From the NCBI GenBank assembly GCA_019187665.1, contig JABARH010000003.1:1-64000 (forward strand): a DNA stretch of 64,000 nt. The letters are read 5' to 3'. Positions within the stretch are counted from its first letter, which is position 1; each line of letters begins with the position of its first letter. Source of the DNA: Anaerolineales bacterium. Its GTDB lineage: Bacteria > Chloroflexota > Anaerolineae > Anaerolineales > Villigracilaceae. The position numbers and the translations under genes were made by a program. This document shows positions 51,845-60,609 of this stretch, one piece after another. Below the pieces are notes generated by a model. It had not been told where the DNA came from and did no database searches. It saw only the letters and a program-made list of their open reading frames with translations.

Positions 51845-54163
51845 ATGCAACCCTTCACCCCTCGCCCCTCGCAAGAAAAAATCCTCCGCTACACGGGCGG
51901 ACGGCTCGGCATTGCCGCCGTCCCCGGCGCAGGAAAGACGCACATCCTGTCCGCACTGGCCGCGCAGATCATTCACAGCGGCGTTTTGCAAAATGAACAG
52001 GAAGTGTTGATCGTCACGCTGGTCAACTCGGCGGTGGACAATTTCGAGACGCGCATCAAGCGTTTCTTCGATAATCCCTTGCAGGCGCTATACAAATATC
52101 GCGTGCGGACTCTTCATGCGCTGGCGCATGAAATTGTGCGCGAAAAACCCTCGCGCGTGGGGCTGGAGGAAAAATTCAGCATCGTTGACGACCGCGAAGC
52201 AAATTCGATTCGACACGAGTCGGCGATGGCGTTCCTCTCGGCGAATCCCGATTTCTTCGATGCCTATCTTGACCCGCAGATGGATGCGTCCAAGCGCGAT
52301 TGGGCTCGCAAGAAACACCTGCCCGATCTGTTGGACTCATTCGCTAATGTGTTTATCCGCTCAGCAAAGGATCGCCGTCTCACCCCGGAGAGTCTGCGCG
52401 CCAGATTGGATTCGTCCCCAGCCCCATTGCCTCTCGTCGAACTGGGCTGGAGCATCTACGCGGATTATCAACGCGCGCTTGCCTATCGCGGAGCGGTGGA
52501 CTTCGATGATCTGATTCGCCTCGCATTGATGTTGCTTGAAAACGACGCGGAATTTTTGGAGCGATTACAATATCGCTATCCTTACATATTGGAAGATGAG
52601 GCGCAGGATTCGAGTCGCACGCAGGAGAGGATACTTTCGTTGTTGAGCGGCGGACCCCCCTCGTCCCTTCGGGACGCTCCCCCCATTTTCACAGAAAATG
52701 GGGGGAGCCAGAGGGGGGTGGGTAATTGGGTGCGCGTCGGCGATCCCAACCAAGCCATCTTCGAGACGTTCACCACAGCCTCGCCCGAACTATTGCGCGC
52801 GTTCATCCGCGAGAACCCGCATGTGGATATGCCCGAGTCGGGGCGCTCGCAACCGTCGGTGATCGCGCTGGCGAATCAGTTGATCGCCTGGGTGATGAAC
52901 GCGCATCCCGTCCCCGAAGTGCGCGACGCGCTCCAGCCGCCGTACATTCAACCCGTCCCCGCCGGTGACCCTCAGCCGAATCCGCCCGAGGACGCGGCGG
53001 CGATCAAATTCATCGCAACAAAATTTTCGCCAGAGGATGAAGTGGAGGCGGTGGTCAAGTCCATCGCCAAGTGGCTGCCCGATAACATGGACAAGACCGT
53101 CGCTGTGCTCACTCCGCGCAACAATCGCGGCGTGGATGTCACCAACGCCTTGCGCGCCAAAGGCATCGAGTTTATCGAGTTCCTCAACTCCACCACAGAT
53201 ACGCGCGCCGCGGCGGGATCGTTGAGTTATCTGCTCGCGTATCTTTCCGAACCCAGTTCGGCGAATAAACTGGCGAAGGCGTATCAGGTTTATCGAAGAG
53301 ATATTTTTGGAACAAAAAGTAAAGCGGACTCAAGCAACGCTTCCGACGACGGGACAGCGGGTCGCGCCGTCGCGGAGCAGGTCCATGCCATGTTGCGGAA
53401 GGTCGGCGAGGTGGAGTCGTTCGTCTCGCCGCGAGAAGACAGCGATTGGCTGTCCACTTTGCAGGAGTCGGAGGCGGAGCCCGTTATCAATGAATTAAAT
53501 AAATTCCGAGTCCACATTCGCCGCTGGTTGGACGCGGTCACATTGCCGGTGGATCAACTCGTGTTGACTCTCGCGCAGGATGTGTTTACCGATGCGGTGG
53601 ATCTGGCGCTGGCGCACAAACTCGCGCTGGTGATGCGCAAAGCCGCGGATGATCACGCCGGGTGGCGCCTGCCGGAGTTGACCGCTGAGCTGGCGGTGAT
53701 CGCAAAGAACGAACGGCGCTTCATCGGATTCTCGGCGGACGATTCGGGATTCAATCCCGAGGCACACAAGGGCAAGGTGGTGGTGACGACGATGCACAAA
53801 GCCAAGGGGCTGGAATGGGACCGCGTGTATTTGATGAGCGCGAACAATTACGATTTTCCCTCGGGACAGGGGTATGACCAGTACATTTCGGAGAAGTGGT
53901 TCTTGCGAAACAAGATGAATTTGGAAGCCGAGGCGCTGGCGCAATTGACCGCGCTTGAATCAAACGGCGAATTTGACTGGTACGAGGAGGGCGCGGCTAC
54001 GTCGAAGTCGCGCATGGATTATGTCCGCGAGCGGCTGCGTTTGTTATATGTGGGCATCACGCGCGCGAAGAGGGATCTGATCGTGACGTGGAACTCGGGA
54101 CGTCAAGGCGACGCCACGCCGAATCTCGCGGTCGAGGCGTTGAGGGGGTGGTGGGAGAAATAG
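51845..54163 (+). CDS. UvrD/PcrA-type DNA helicase
   Basis: A 772-residue superfamily 1A helicase. All motifs are visible: AVPGAGKTHIL (I), TLVNSAVDNFETRI (Ia), ILEDEAQDSS (II), RVGDPNQAIFETF (III), TTMHKAKGLEWDRVYLM (V) and [18 protein letters not shown] (VI). It unwinds 3'-tailed DNA; a nuclease domain is absent. A 66-bp palindrome (52654-52719) is inserted in frame between motif II and III, adding residues about 271-292 next to the ATP site. The gene's last 150 bp are repeated after the toxin gene at 54974. It probably works with the AddB-like protein encoded upstream. Confidence 0.88.
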   Translation: MQPFTPRPSQEKILRYTGGRLGIAAVPGAGKTHILSALAAQIIHSGVLQNEQEVLIVTLVNSAVDNFETRIKRFFDNPLQALYKYRVRTLHALAHEIVREKPSRVGLEEKFSIVDDREANSIRHESAMAFLSANPDFFDAYLDPQMDASKRDWARKKHLPDLLDSFANVFIRSAKDRRLTPESLRARLDSSPAPLPLVELGWSIYADYQRALAYRGAVDFDDLIRLALMLLENDAEFLERLQYRYPYILEDEAQDSSRTQERILSLLSGGPPSSLRDAPPIFTENGGSQRGVGNWVRVGDPNQAIFETFTTASPELLRAFIRENPHVDMPESGRSQPSVIALANQLIAWVMNAHPVPEVRDALQPPYIQPVPAGDPQPNPPEDAAAIKFIATKFSPEDEVEAVVKSIAKWLPDNMDKTVAVLTPRNNRGVDVTNALRAKGIEFIEFLNSTTDTRAAAGSLSYLLAYLSEPSSANKLAKAYQVYRRDIFGTKSKADSSNASDDGTAGRAVAEQVHAMLRKVGEVESFVSPREDSDWLSTLQESEAEPVINELNKFRVHIRRWLDAVTLPVDQLVLTLAQDVFTDAVDLALAHKLALVMRKAADDHAGWRLPELTAELAVIAKNERRFIGFSADDSGFNPEAHKGKVVVTTMHKAKGLEWDRVYLMSANNYDFPSGQGYDQYISEKWFLRNKMNLEAEALAQLTALESNGEFDWYEEGAATSKSRMDYVRERLRLLYVGITRAKRDLIVTWNSGRQGDATPNLAVEALRGWWEK
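52654..52719. repeat. Palindromic element inside the second helicase gene
   Basis: A 66-bp insert (22 codons) with arms ACCCCCCTC and GAGGGGGGT, inner CTCCCCCCATTTT/AAAATGGGGGGAG and a nested GTCCCTTCGGGAC hairpin. It encodes a Pro/Gly/Ser-rich loop between helicase motifs II and III and keeps the frame. Confidence 0.8.
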
Positions 54164-54178
54164 AATGGGCGGATGTGC

Positions 54179-54206
54179 TATAATGGCGGAAAATCGGAAT
54201 TTCCGA
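54179..54206 (+). promoter_or_regulatory. Promoter and operator of the toxin-antitoxin module
   Basis: TATAAT (54179-54184) is followed by the inverted repeat TCGGAA-T-TTCCGA (54194-54206), a likely site for autoregulation by the AbrB-type antitoxin. GGAGA lies before the ATG. Confidence 0.5.
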
Positions 54207-54222
54207 AATTCTGGAGAAAAAT

Positions 54223-54492
54223 ATGGCTACCGTTCAAATGCGCGGCAAAGGGACGATCACGTTCCCCGCAAAACTCCGTTCCAAATACAAACTTCAAGAT
54301 GGCGAAGTGTTCACCATCATTGACCTTGGCGGCGGCACATTTCTGCTTCGGCCAAAAGTGTCGCAGGTTGAGATTCTCACCAAGCGAATTGCGCAACGCT
54401 TAAAGGAAGACAATGTGTCCCTGGACGATTTGTTGCAGGCATTGGATGAAGAACGAAAGAAATACTATCAAGAACACTATGTCGATAAATAA
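54223..54492 (+). CDS. AbrB/MazE-type antitoxin
   Basis: An 89-residue protein with the swapped-hairpin DNA-binding domain: VQMRGKGTITFPAKLRSKY and DGEVFTIIDLGGGTFLLRPK. The charged helical tail (LDDLLQALDEERKKYYQEH) would bind the toxin. It lies 17 bp before the PIN toxin gene, the usual order. It should neutralise the toxin and repress the operon. Confidence 0.85.
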   Translation: MATVQMRGKGTITFPAKLRSKYKLQDGEVFTIIDLGGGTFLLRPKVSQVEILTKRIAQRLKEDNVSLDDLLQALDEERKKYYQEHYVDK

Positions 54493-54509
54493 TTTACGGG
54501 GAAACCTTC

Positions 54510-54956
54510 ATGCCAAAACCAAACATTTTTCTCGATAGCAGTGCCTTGATCGCCGGGGCCATTTCAGAGACTGGCGCGGCTTACGCCCTGCTCCAGCTTG
54601 GGGAGACGGGGGATATTCTGATAACCATCAGCGAAATGGTCCTGGTGGAATCAGAAAGGTCCGTTGCCAAAAAATCCCCGGGCAGTTTGAGCGATTTACG
54701 CCGTTTAATCAAAATCGCCAACCTGAGAATTGTCGGGGATCCATCCCAAAAAGTCATAGCCGCCAATCTCTATCTCATCAAAGACCCAAACGATGCGCCC
54801 ATTCTGCTCGCGGCGATGAAATCGAAGGTGGATTTTCTTGCCACGCACAACCGGAAGCATTTTTTGGAGGACTCCAAGGTGGCGGAGAAGTCGGGGTTAC
54901 GAATTGGTACGCCCGGAGATGCGCTGGCGTGGATTCGGGAGAATCTGGGTTCGTGA
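54510..54956 (+). CDS. PIN-domain ribonuclease toxin (VapC-like)
   Basis: A 148-residue PIN protein. Acidic residues of the Mg-dependent nuclease site lie in [11 protein letters not shown] (Asp8), in VLVESERSV (Glu) and in [11 protein letters not shown] (Asp), followed by [13 protein letters not shown]. It would cleave RNA when the antitoxin is lost. It is paired with the AbrB-type gene. The module sits between the complete helicase gene and a second copy of that gene's 3' end. Confidence 0.88.
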   Translation: MPKPNIFLDSSALIAGAISETGAAYALLQLGETGDILITISEMVLVESERSVAKKSPGSLSDLRRLIKIANLRIVGDPSQKVIAANLYLIKDPNDAPILLAAMKSKVDFLATHNRKHFLEDSKVAEKSGLRIGTPGDALAWIRENLGS

Positions 54957-54973
54957 GGAATATGAGGAAAATG

Positions 54974-55141
54974 CGAATGGATTACGTTCGCGAGCGGCTG
55001 CGATTGTTATACGTGGGCATCACGCGCGCAAAGAGCGATCTGATCGCGACTTGGAATTCAGGCCAGAAGGGTGACGCCACACCGAATCTCGCGGTCGAGG
55101 CGTTGAAGGGGTGGTGGGAAGAAAAACAGTCCCGGACATAA
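54974..55141 (+). pseudogene. Duplicated 3' end of the UvrD-like helicase gene
   Basis: The sequence repeats the last 150 bp of the helicase gene (from 54014) with a high share of identical bases. It encodes [19 protein letters not shown] (motif VI) and the end [13 protein letters not shown], plus a short tail. It has no upstream helicase part of its own and starts 18 bp after the toxin stop. It is probably what remains of the original gene end after the toxin-antitoxin module entered, or a duplication formed with it. Confidence 0.85.
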
Positions 55142-55158
55142 TCTCCGGGACTGTTTTT
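55122..55158. terminator. Bidirectional terminator
   Basis: A 15-bp perfect stem (AAAAACAGTCCCGGA / TCCGGGACTGTTTTT, 7-nt loop) overlaps the stop of the duplicated helicase tail and lies 3 bp before the end of the nitroreductase gene. Its position behind the second tail suggests it was the original helicase terminator. Confidence 0.85.
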
Positions 55159-55160
55159 CT

Positions 55161-55577
55161 TTACTTCGTTGGCGACAGGATAATGACCGGAATTTGCCGC
55201 GTCGTTTTCCTTCGATAGTCATCAAAAGCGGACATCATCTGCGCCATCTTGTCGTACAAGCGCGTGCGTTCGGGCTCTTGCGCAACCATCGCTCGGACGT
55301 GAAATGTTTTCGTGCCGACCTCGATGGTCACGTCTGGATGGGCGAGGAGGTTGTAATACCAAGCTGGGTTGGCAGGTAATCCCTGATTGGATGCGATCAC
55401 AACCCAACGGTCACCGTCCGTGACGTACGCGGCCGGGTTTATGTGCTCCCGTCCGGTCCTGGCGACTTTGGTGTGTAAGAGGAGCAGGGTCTTGCCTTTA
55501 AAATATCCGCCAACCTTGCCGCCATTAGCTCGAAATTCTTCGACGAGTCTATTGTTGTGGTCGTCTGACTCACTCAT
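55161..55577 (-). CDS. Deazaflavin (F420)-type nitroreductase family protein
   Basis: A 138-residue split-barrel protein of the Ddn family. It has NRLVEEFRANGGKVGGYFKGKTLLLL-like start (GGKVGG), LHTKVARTGREHINPAAYV, VVIASNQGLPANPAWYYNLLAHPDV and a REYxxKxxR-like end. These proteins use F420 or flavin to reduce quinones or other substrates. Its start codon overlaps the stop of the sugar transferase gene by one base (TAATG), so the two genes are coupled. Confidence 0.85.
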   Translation of the reverse strand: MSESDDHNNRLVEEFRANGGKVGGYFKGKTLLLLHTKVARTGREHINPAAYVTDGDRWVVIASNQGLPANPAWYYNLLAHPDVTIEVGTKTFHVRAMVAQEPERTRLYDKMAQMMSAFDDYRRKTTRQIPVIILSPTK

Positions 55578-56182
55578 TATTTCTCCTCATTCCCCATAAA
55601 ATACTCGGTCGTGGCTTGACCTTCTTGTGTAATACCTTCTCTACGAATCACCTTCCACAAAGTCATAAATAGAATTTTGATATCCAACCAAAAACTCCAA
55701 TTGTCCACATACCAAACGTCGAGAACAAATTTTTCCTGCCAGGTGATGGCGTTGCGCCCGTTGACTTGCGCCCAGCCGGTCAAGCCGGGGAGCACGTCAT
55801 GCCGGCGCATTTGGTCGGCGGAGTAGCGCGGGAGATATTCCATCAGCAGAGGGCGCGGGCCGACGAAGGACATCTCCCCGCGCAGGATGTTGAACAGTTC
55901 AGGCAATTCGTCCAGCGAGGCGGCGCGCAGGAAACGCCCGAGGGGAGTCAAACGATCGGCGTCGGGGAGCAACTGTCCCGTTGGACTGAGGCGGTTCGTC
56001 ATCGTACGAAATTTATAAATGAAGAATGGCTGTCCCTTGTACCCCGGTCGCTGCTGGCGGAAGAGGATCGGCCGACCGTGGAACATCGCCACGAGGGCGG
56101 ACGTCAACAGGAAGACCGGCGAGAGAAGAAGCAATAAGAGTACCGCGAAAAGAAAATCGAAGGCGCGCTTGCCGAAGGTCAT
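55577..56182 (-). CDS. Bacterial sugar transferase (polyprenyl-phosphate phosphosugar transferase)
   Basis: A 201-residue protein with one N-terminal membrane helix ([19 protein letters not shown]). The catalytic core shows [40 protein letters not shown] and [14 protein letters not shown]. It places the first sugar-phosphate on undecaprenyl phosphate for exopolysaccharide or glycan synthesis. TAAAAT lies 6 nt before the ATG, so its transcript is probably leaderless. It is divergent from the response regulator gene. Confidence 0.92.
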   Translation of the reverse strand: MTFGKRAFDFLFAVLLLLLLSPVFLLTSALVAMFHGRPILFRQQRPGYKGQPFFIYKFRTMTNRLSPTGQLLPDADRLTPLGRFLRAASLDELPELFNILRGEMSFVGPRPLLMEYLPRYSADQMRRHDVLPGLTGWAQVNGRNAITWQEKFVLDVWYVDNWSFWLDIKILFMTLWKVIRREGITQEGQATTEYFMGNEEK

Positions 56183-56230
56183 GCTGTAATTTTACCCGCA
56201 CTTTATGGTATGATTTTAACAGGAGTTCCA

Positions 56231-56911
56231 ATGAACGAACGTATCCTCATCATCGAAGACGATCCCGCGATCATGAAAATGTTGCAGCGCGGGCTGACCT
56301 ATGAAGGCTACACTGTGGATGCCGCCACCGATGGCCGCTCCGGTCTGATGCTGGCGCGTGACCATCAACCCGACCTGGTGGTGCTGGATTGGATGTTGCC
56401 CGGCATGGACGGATTGGAGGTCTGCCACCGCATGCGCATGGCAAGCGGGAGTGTGCCGATCCTGATGCTGACCGCGAAGGACGCCGTGCAGGATCGCATT
56501 CAGGGACTGGACGCAGGCGCGGATGACTACATGGTCAAGCCGTTCAACCTCGACGAATTGCTGGCGCGCGTGCGCGCCCTGCTCCGCCGTACACAACCGG
56601 AGCGCATACCCGTTTTGAAGTTCGCCGACCTGAACCTCGACACCGGTTCGCGCCAGGCTTCGCGCGAGTCGCGCGTGATCCAATTGACCGCCAAGGAATA
56701 TGAATTGCTGGAGTTGTTCCTGCGCCACCCCAAACAGGTGTTGACGCGCGAATTCATCTTCGACCGCGTTTGGGGCTACGACTTCGGCGGCGAGAGCAAT
56801 GTTCTTGAGGTCTACATTCGCTATCTGCGCCAGAAGCTGGAAGAGGGCGGCGAAGTGAGACTGATCCACACCGTGCGCGGCGTGGGTTATGTGATGAGAG
56901 AGAATCCATAG
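56231..56911 (+). CDS. OmpR/PhoB-family response regulator
   Basis: A 226-residue two-domain regulator. The receiver has IIEDD, the phosphate-accepting Asp53 in [33 protein letters not shown] and the lysine in [13 protein letters not shown]. The winged-helix output has [22 protein letters not shown] and [11 protein letters not shown]. It controls genes after phosphorylation by the next kinase. The ATG at 56231 follows AGGAGTTCC, with TATGAT upstream at 56209. The kinase gene starts 35 bp later. Confidence 0.95.
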   Translation: MNERILIIEDDPAIMKMLQRGLTYEGYTVDAATDGRSGLMLARDHQPDLVVLDWMLPGMDGLEVCHRMRMASGSVPILMLTAKDAVQDRIQGLDAGADDYMVKPFNLDELLARVRALLRRTQPERIPVLKFADLNLDTGSRQASRESRVIQLTAKEYELLELFLRHPKQVLTREFIFDRVWGYDFGGESNVLEVYIRYLRQKLEEGGEVRLIHTVRGVGYVMRENP

Positions 56912-56946
56912 CGAGTCGGCGGGTTGATCGCAACTCGAAAAATCCC

Positions 56947-58308
56947 TTGTCTCTGCGCGACCGGTTAACCGTACTGAATGTGGTCCTGGTGGGGGGGCTT
57001 TTTGTATTCTTCGGCGTTGTTGCCTACGTGGCCGTATCCCTTTTGCTCTACAAACAAATTGACGATTCCCTGGAGGCGGCTGCGCGGCAGGTGGTCAAGC
57101 AGGCCAACGCGAACGTTTCGGGGCAGATGCTGGAAGTGATTGCGCCCAACCTGAGCCTGACCGCCAACATTTACATTCAAGTTTGGTCCGGCGAGACGCT
57201 CGTGGACGCCTACCCGCGCCTGGAGTTCGCCGAACCAATTGACCCGGCCGGGATCCGCTCCGCGCAGGCGATCTACCGTAACGTGAAAATCGGCGAATGG
57301 CGCGCGCGTTCGCTCAGCGTGCCGCTCACCCTGGATGGCCGCGTGATCGGCGCGGTGCAGGTGGCGACCAACCTCGACGTGGTGGAGACCGCCCGCAGCA
57401 ACCTGCTCTCGGTGCTGGTTTTTGCCACCATGATCGGAATTACCATCGCATCCATTGCTTCGCGCGGGACAGTCAGTCAACTGATCGCCCCGCTCGATTC
57501 GATCACCGCCGCCGCCGACCAGATCAATCGCGCCGACGATCTCTCGCGCCGCGTTCCATACGAAGGCTCGCAAGAAGACGAGGTGGGACAATTGGTGCAC
57601 GCCTTCAATCAGACTCTCGAACGCCTCGAAGGTTTGTTCACATCGCAGCAGCGTTTCCTTGCGGATGTGAGTCATGAATTGCGCACGCCGCTCACCGTCA
57701 TTAAGGGCAACGTGGATTTAATGCGCCGCACGAAGGAATTCGACCCCGAAATGCTGGACAGCATCGAGCAGGAATCGGGACGCCTCACGCGCCTTGTCCT
57801 GGACCTGCTGTTGCTTGCCAAGGCCGAAACCGGACAACTCCCCCTGAACAAGTCTGCGGTCGAATTCGATTCCCTGCTATTGGAAGTCTTCAATGAAATG
57901 CGCATCCTCGCGGGCGGGCGCGTGCATTTGAAATTAATGGAAATTGACCAGTTACAGGTTTACGGCGACCGCGACCGGCTCAAGCAGGTATTGATCAACC
58001 TGATCGCAAACGCCATCAAGTTCACTCCAGCCGGGGGCGATATCTTTCTTAGCCTGTCCCGCGCCAGCGATCACGCCAAGCTCATCGTGCGCGACACCGG
58101 CCCAGGCATCCCGACCGACGACCTGCCCTACATCTTCGAACGTTTCTACCGCGCCGAAAAATCGCGCACGCGCTCGGCCGCCTCTGGTTTCGGGCTGGGA
58201 CTCTCGATCGCGCATTGGATCGTGGAGCAGCATGGCGGCAGGATCGAGGTCAACTCGCAGGAGGGAAAAGGAACCACCTTCGCGATCTGGGTGCCGCTGG
58301 GAAAATAG
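56947..58308 (+). CDS. Sensor histidine kinase (HAMP, HisKA, HATPase)
   Basis: A 453-residue membrane kinase. Two helices (about 8-33 and 155-175) frame an outer sensor region, followed by a HAMP domain. HisKA has FLADVSHELRTPLTVIKGN with phospho-accepting His243. The ATPase domain shows LINLIANAIKFTPAGG, DTGPGIPTDDLPYIFERFYR and GFGLGLSIAHWIVEQHGG. Signal unknown. The start is a TTG at 56947, the only in-frame start codon before the first helix; no good ribosome-binding site is present. It pairs with the response regulator just upstream. Confidence 0.92.
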   Translation: MSLRDRLTVLNVVLVGGLFVFFGVVAYVAVSLLLYKQIDDSLEAAARQVVKQANANVSGQMLEVIAPNLSLTANIYIQVWSGETLVDAYPRLEFAEPIDPAGIRSAQAIYRNVKIGEWRARSLSVPLTLDGRVIGAVQVATNLDVVETARSNLLSVLVFATMIGITIASIASRGTVSQLIAPLDSITAAADQINRADDLSRRVPYEGSQEDEVGQLVHAFNQTLERLEGLFTSQQRFLADVSHELRTPLTVIKGNVDLMRRTKEFDPEMLDSIEQESGRLTRLVLDLLLLAKAETGQLPLNKSAVEFDSLLLEVFNEMRILAGGRVHLKLMEIDQLQVYGDRDRLKQVLINLIANAIKFTPAGGDIFLSLSRASDHAKLIVRDTGPGIPTDDLPYIFERFYRAEKSRTRSAASGFGLGLSIAHWIVEQHGGRIEVNSQEGKGTTFAIWVPLGK

Positions 58309-58322
58309 AACGCATTGCCCCG

Positions 58323-59189
58323 CTACGCGCCTGCCAACCGATCCGCGATCGCGCCGACAATTGCATCCGGCACGCCGTCCAGCGAGGCGGATTGCAGGCG
58401 CAGGTCAATCGGGTCGTTGACATAATCCACCGCCAGCAAACGGTTGTCTTGTGTCAGCGCCAATTCGCTCGAGAACAGATCGAGTTTGCAAACATTGGCA
58501 ATTCTAGTCATGGTCAGGCGCAGTTCGGGGATGATCTTGCATTCCTCCGGGAGAGGCCGGTACACGTGCGTGGTCACGTCCCAATAAGAAGGATGAACGT
58601 CGCCGAGGCAATAGATGACGCGAAACCACGCGGGGAAACCGTCCAGATTCTTCGGCGCGACGTGCGCCTGGAGCAAGTATTGCTGCTCTGGAAATTTCAT
58701 CCGCTCGCGGCGCGCCTCCTCGAAGCGGGTCGCTTCGTTGCGGACCCCCTCTCCTCCGCCGCCGAGCGCGGGTTTGATCGAGAATTTTTCGCCCAGGGGT
58801 GCGAGGTCAATATCGGGCAGAACAGGCAGAAAGTCGTAGGCCGGTAGAATGATGGTCGGAGGTGTGTGGATGCCTGCCTCTATGAACTTGTAGTGCATGA
58901 CGGCTTTGTCATATGCCTGATCGGCGAGTTCGCGCGGGTTGAAGCGACGCGCGTTGGCGGCGCGGGCAATATCTACGAGGGGCAGGAAGGCAGGGTCCGC
59001 TTCGGAGGCGCGGTCGAGCAGGGCGGAGAAACCCGCCTCACCCGCCGCGAGACGCGGAAGAACCTCGGCCAGGTTGGAGGGGGTGACGGTTAGGAGGCGG
59101 CGTCCACGCGCGCGGCAGGCAGAATCCAAAAGTCGGATGAAGCCTTCATCATATTCCCAGTTGGAGGCGAGGCAGAGAGGGTAATGCAC
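58323..59189 (-). CDS. ATP-grasp-like protein
   Basis: A 288-residue protein beginning HYPLCLASNWEYDEGFI. A central ATP-grasp pattern is visible: KFIEAGIHTPPTIILP, KFSIKPALGGGGEGVRNE and a C-terminal LDLFSSELALTQDNRLLAVDYVNDPIDLR with acidic metal ligands. It would join a carboxylate to an amine or thiol with ATP; substrates are unknown. The start is taken as GTG at 59189, 6 nt behind TACAAT; the alternative ATG at 59207 lies upstream of that box. It ends 14 bp from the end of the convergent kinase gene. Confidence 0.7.
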   Translation of the reverse strand: MHYPLCLASNWEYDEGFIRLLDSACRARGRRLLTVTPSNLAEVLPRLAAGEAGFSALLDRASEADPAFLPLVDIARAANARRFNPRELADQAYDKAVMHYKFIEAGIHTPPTIILPAYDFLPVLPDIDLAPLGEKFSIKPALGGGGEGVRNEATRFEEARRERMKFPEQQYLLQAHVAPKNLDGFPAWFRVIYCLGDVHPSYWDVTTHVYRPLPEECKIIPELRLTMTRIANVCKLDLFSSELALTQDNRLLAVDYVNDPIDLRLQSASLDGVPDAIVGAIADRLAGA

Positions 59190-59195
59190 TCCGGC

Positions 59196-59201
59196 ATTGT
59201 A
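59196..59201 (-). promoter_or_regulatory. -10 box of the ATP-grasp gene (leaderless)
   Basis: TACAAT on the minus strand ends 6 nt before the GTG at 59189. GTACTGCAA and TTGCAGTAC inverted arms (about 59199-59207 and 59237-59245) flank the region and could be an operator. Confidence 0.4.
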
Positions 59202-59247
59202 CTGCAACTTTTATGCTGCAAGGCGCAGGGTAAATATTGCAGTACGA

Positions 59248-60513
59248 TCAACCGTCTGTGGCATCCTCGATCGCGCGACGGGCAAAGCGTTTCTGTTTGT
59301 GGAGCCGCAAATGCAGGGTGTAATAGCTCGCGGCGGAGACCGCGCTCAAGATTCCGCCCAGATACCAAACGAGGTTGGGGTTCATGTAATCGAGAATGTA
59401 GCCTGCGGCCAGCTGCCCAACGACGGAGGGGATCGCCCACGAGAGTCCGAAGAAGGCCATGTAGCGGCCGCGCATGGCTTCGGGGGCAAAGTTGGCGGCA
59501 AGTCCCTGACTGACCGGGAAGACGATCATTTCGCCGATCGTGATGATGACCAGCGCAACAGCGAAGAGCCAGTAGGCCGCGATGAATCCGATCATGGAGA
59601 ATCCGACCATGAAGAAGAGCGTGCCGAATCCCATCATCAAAAACTGGTGTTTGTCGCGCAGCCAGCGGCTGACCGCCAATTGGAACAGGATGACAGTGAT
59701 GGCGCTGGACATCATCAGGATGCCGTAGATTTGCGGGTCCACCCCATGCTCGTCGCGCAGGTAGACCGATAGCGTGCCGTACATTTGCTGGTAGACAAGC
59801 AACATGAGCATGTTTGCAAAAACGAAGGCGACGAAGCCGAGGTCGCGAAAAACGATCATGTAGCCGCGCAGGGTCTGCGTGATGGATTCGTGTACGACTG
59901 GATGGGATTCCGCCCCGGCCTGAGCCTGGGGCCTGGTTTCGGGCAGCATGCGGAAGAACAGGGCCGCGACCATGCAACTGATGACCGCGTCAATGACGAA
60001 GAGGTAGAAGAAGTCGAGATTCTTTGCCACGAAACCGCCGATGGCGGGACCGATGAGCCAGGCCAGGTTGCCTGATACGCGCAGGATGCCGAACCCCTCC
60101 TGGCGTTTGTCCTCGGGCAGGATGTCGGCGACCATGGCGTCGTGGGCGGGATGGGAGATGCTTCCGATCAAACCAACGACGACAACCAGCGGGTACATCC
60201 AAGGCAGGTCATTGATGAGGCCAAAAACGAGGGAACTCAGGGCGCTGAAGATCAAGCCGAAGAGGATCAGGCTTTTCCGTCCCATGCGGTCGGTGAGCGC
60301 GCCGCCGGCCATGTTACTGAACAACCCAAACAGCGACATGATTCCCAGCAGGAGTCCGGCCTGGGTCATGCCAATATTGAATTTTTCGGTGATGTAGAGG
60401 GCAAAGAAGGGAAATAGGATCGTCCCGCCCACGCGGTCAACAAAGGAGATGCCAACCACAACCCAGAACAAGCGCGGATAATAACGGTAAACAGTATTAA
60501 GTCTGGCGATCAT
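59248..60513 (-). CDS. Major facilitator superfamily transporter
   Basis: A 421-residue protein with about twelve hydrophobic helices and the MFS loop motif GALTDRMGRKSLILFG after the second helix. A second half-loop (SRWLRDKHQFL) lies after helix eight. It resembles MDR-type exporters. Substrate unknown. The start follows AAAGGCG. It is followed by the ATP-grasp gene on the same strand after 58 bp. Confidence 0.9.
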   Translation of the reverse strand: MIARLNTVYRYYPRLFWVVVGISFVDRVGGTILFPFFALYITEKFNIGMTQAGLLLGIMSLFGLFSNMAGGALTDRMGRKSLILFGLIFSALSSLVFGLINDLPWMYPLVVVVGLIGSISHPAHDAMVADILPEDKRQEGFGILRVSGNLAWLIGPAIGGFVAKNLDFFYLFVIDAVISCMVAALFFRMLPETRPQAQAGAESHPVVHESITQTLRGYMIVFRDLGFVAFVFANMLMLLVYQQMYGTLSVYLRDEHGVDPQIYGILMMSSAITVILFQLAVSRWLRDKHQFLMMGFGTLFFMVGFSMIGFIAAYWLFAVALVIITIGEMIVFPVSQGLAANFAPEAMRGRYMAFFGLSWAIPSVVGQLAAGYILDYMNPNLVWYLGGILSAVSAASYYTLHLRLHKQKRFARRAIEDATDG

Positions 60514-60579
60514 TTTACGCCTTTCGTTCCAGCGTGCGTATCATAATATTTAAGTTCTGCCTTGAACAGGCGGAAAAAA

Positions 60580-60604
60580 TTCCCGCCGCTTGCGGCGGCG
60601 GGAA
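60580..60604 (-). terminator. Terminator of the ABC-export operon
   Basis: TTCCCGCCGC and GCGGCGGGAA form a 10-bp stem. On the minus strand it is followed by TTTTTTCC, just past the last ABC permease gene. Confidence 0.75.
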
Positions 60605-60609
60605 CGGAA

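Noticed and set aside
56185..56215. Full sigma-70 promoter of the response regulator
   Set aside because: TATGAT is present at 56209 but there is no matching -35 hexamer at 16-18 bp.
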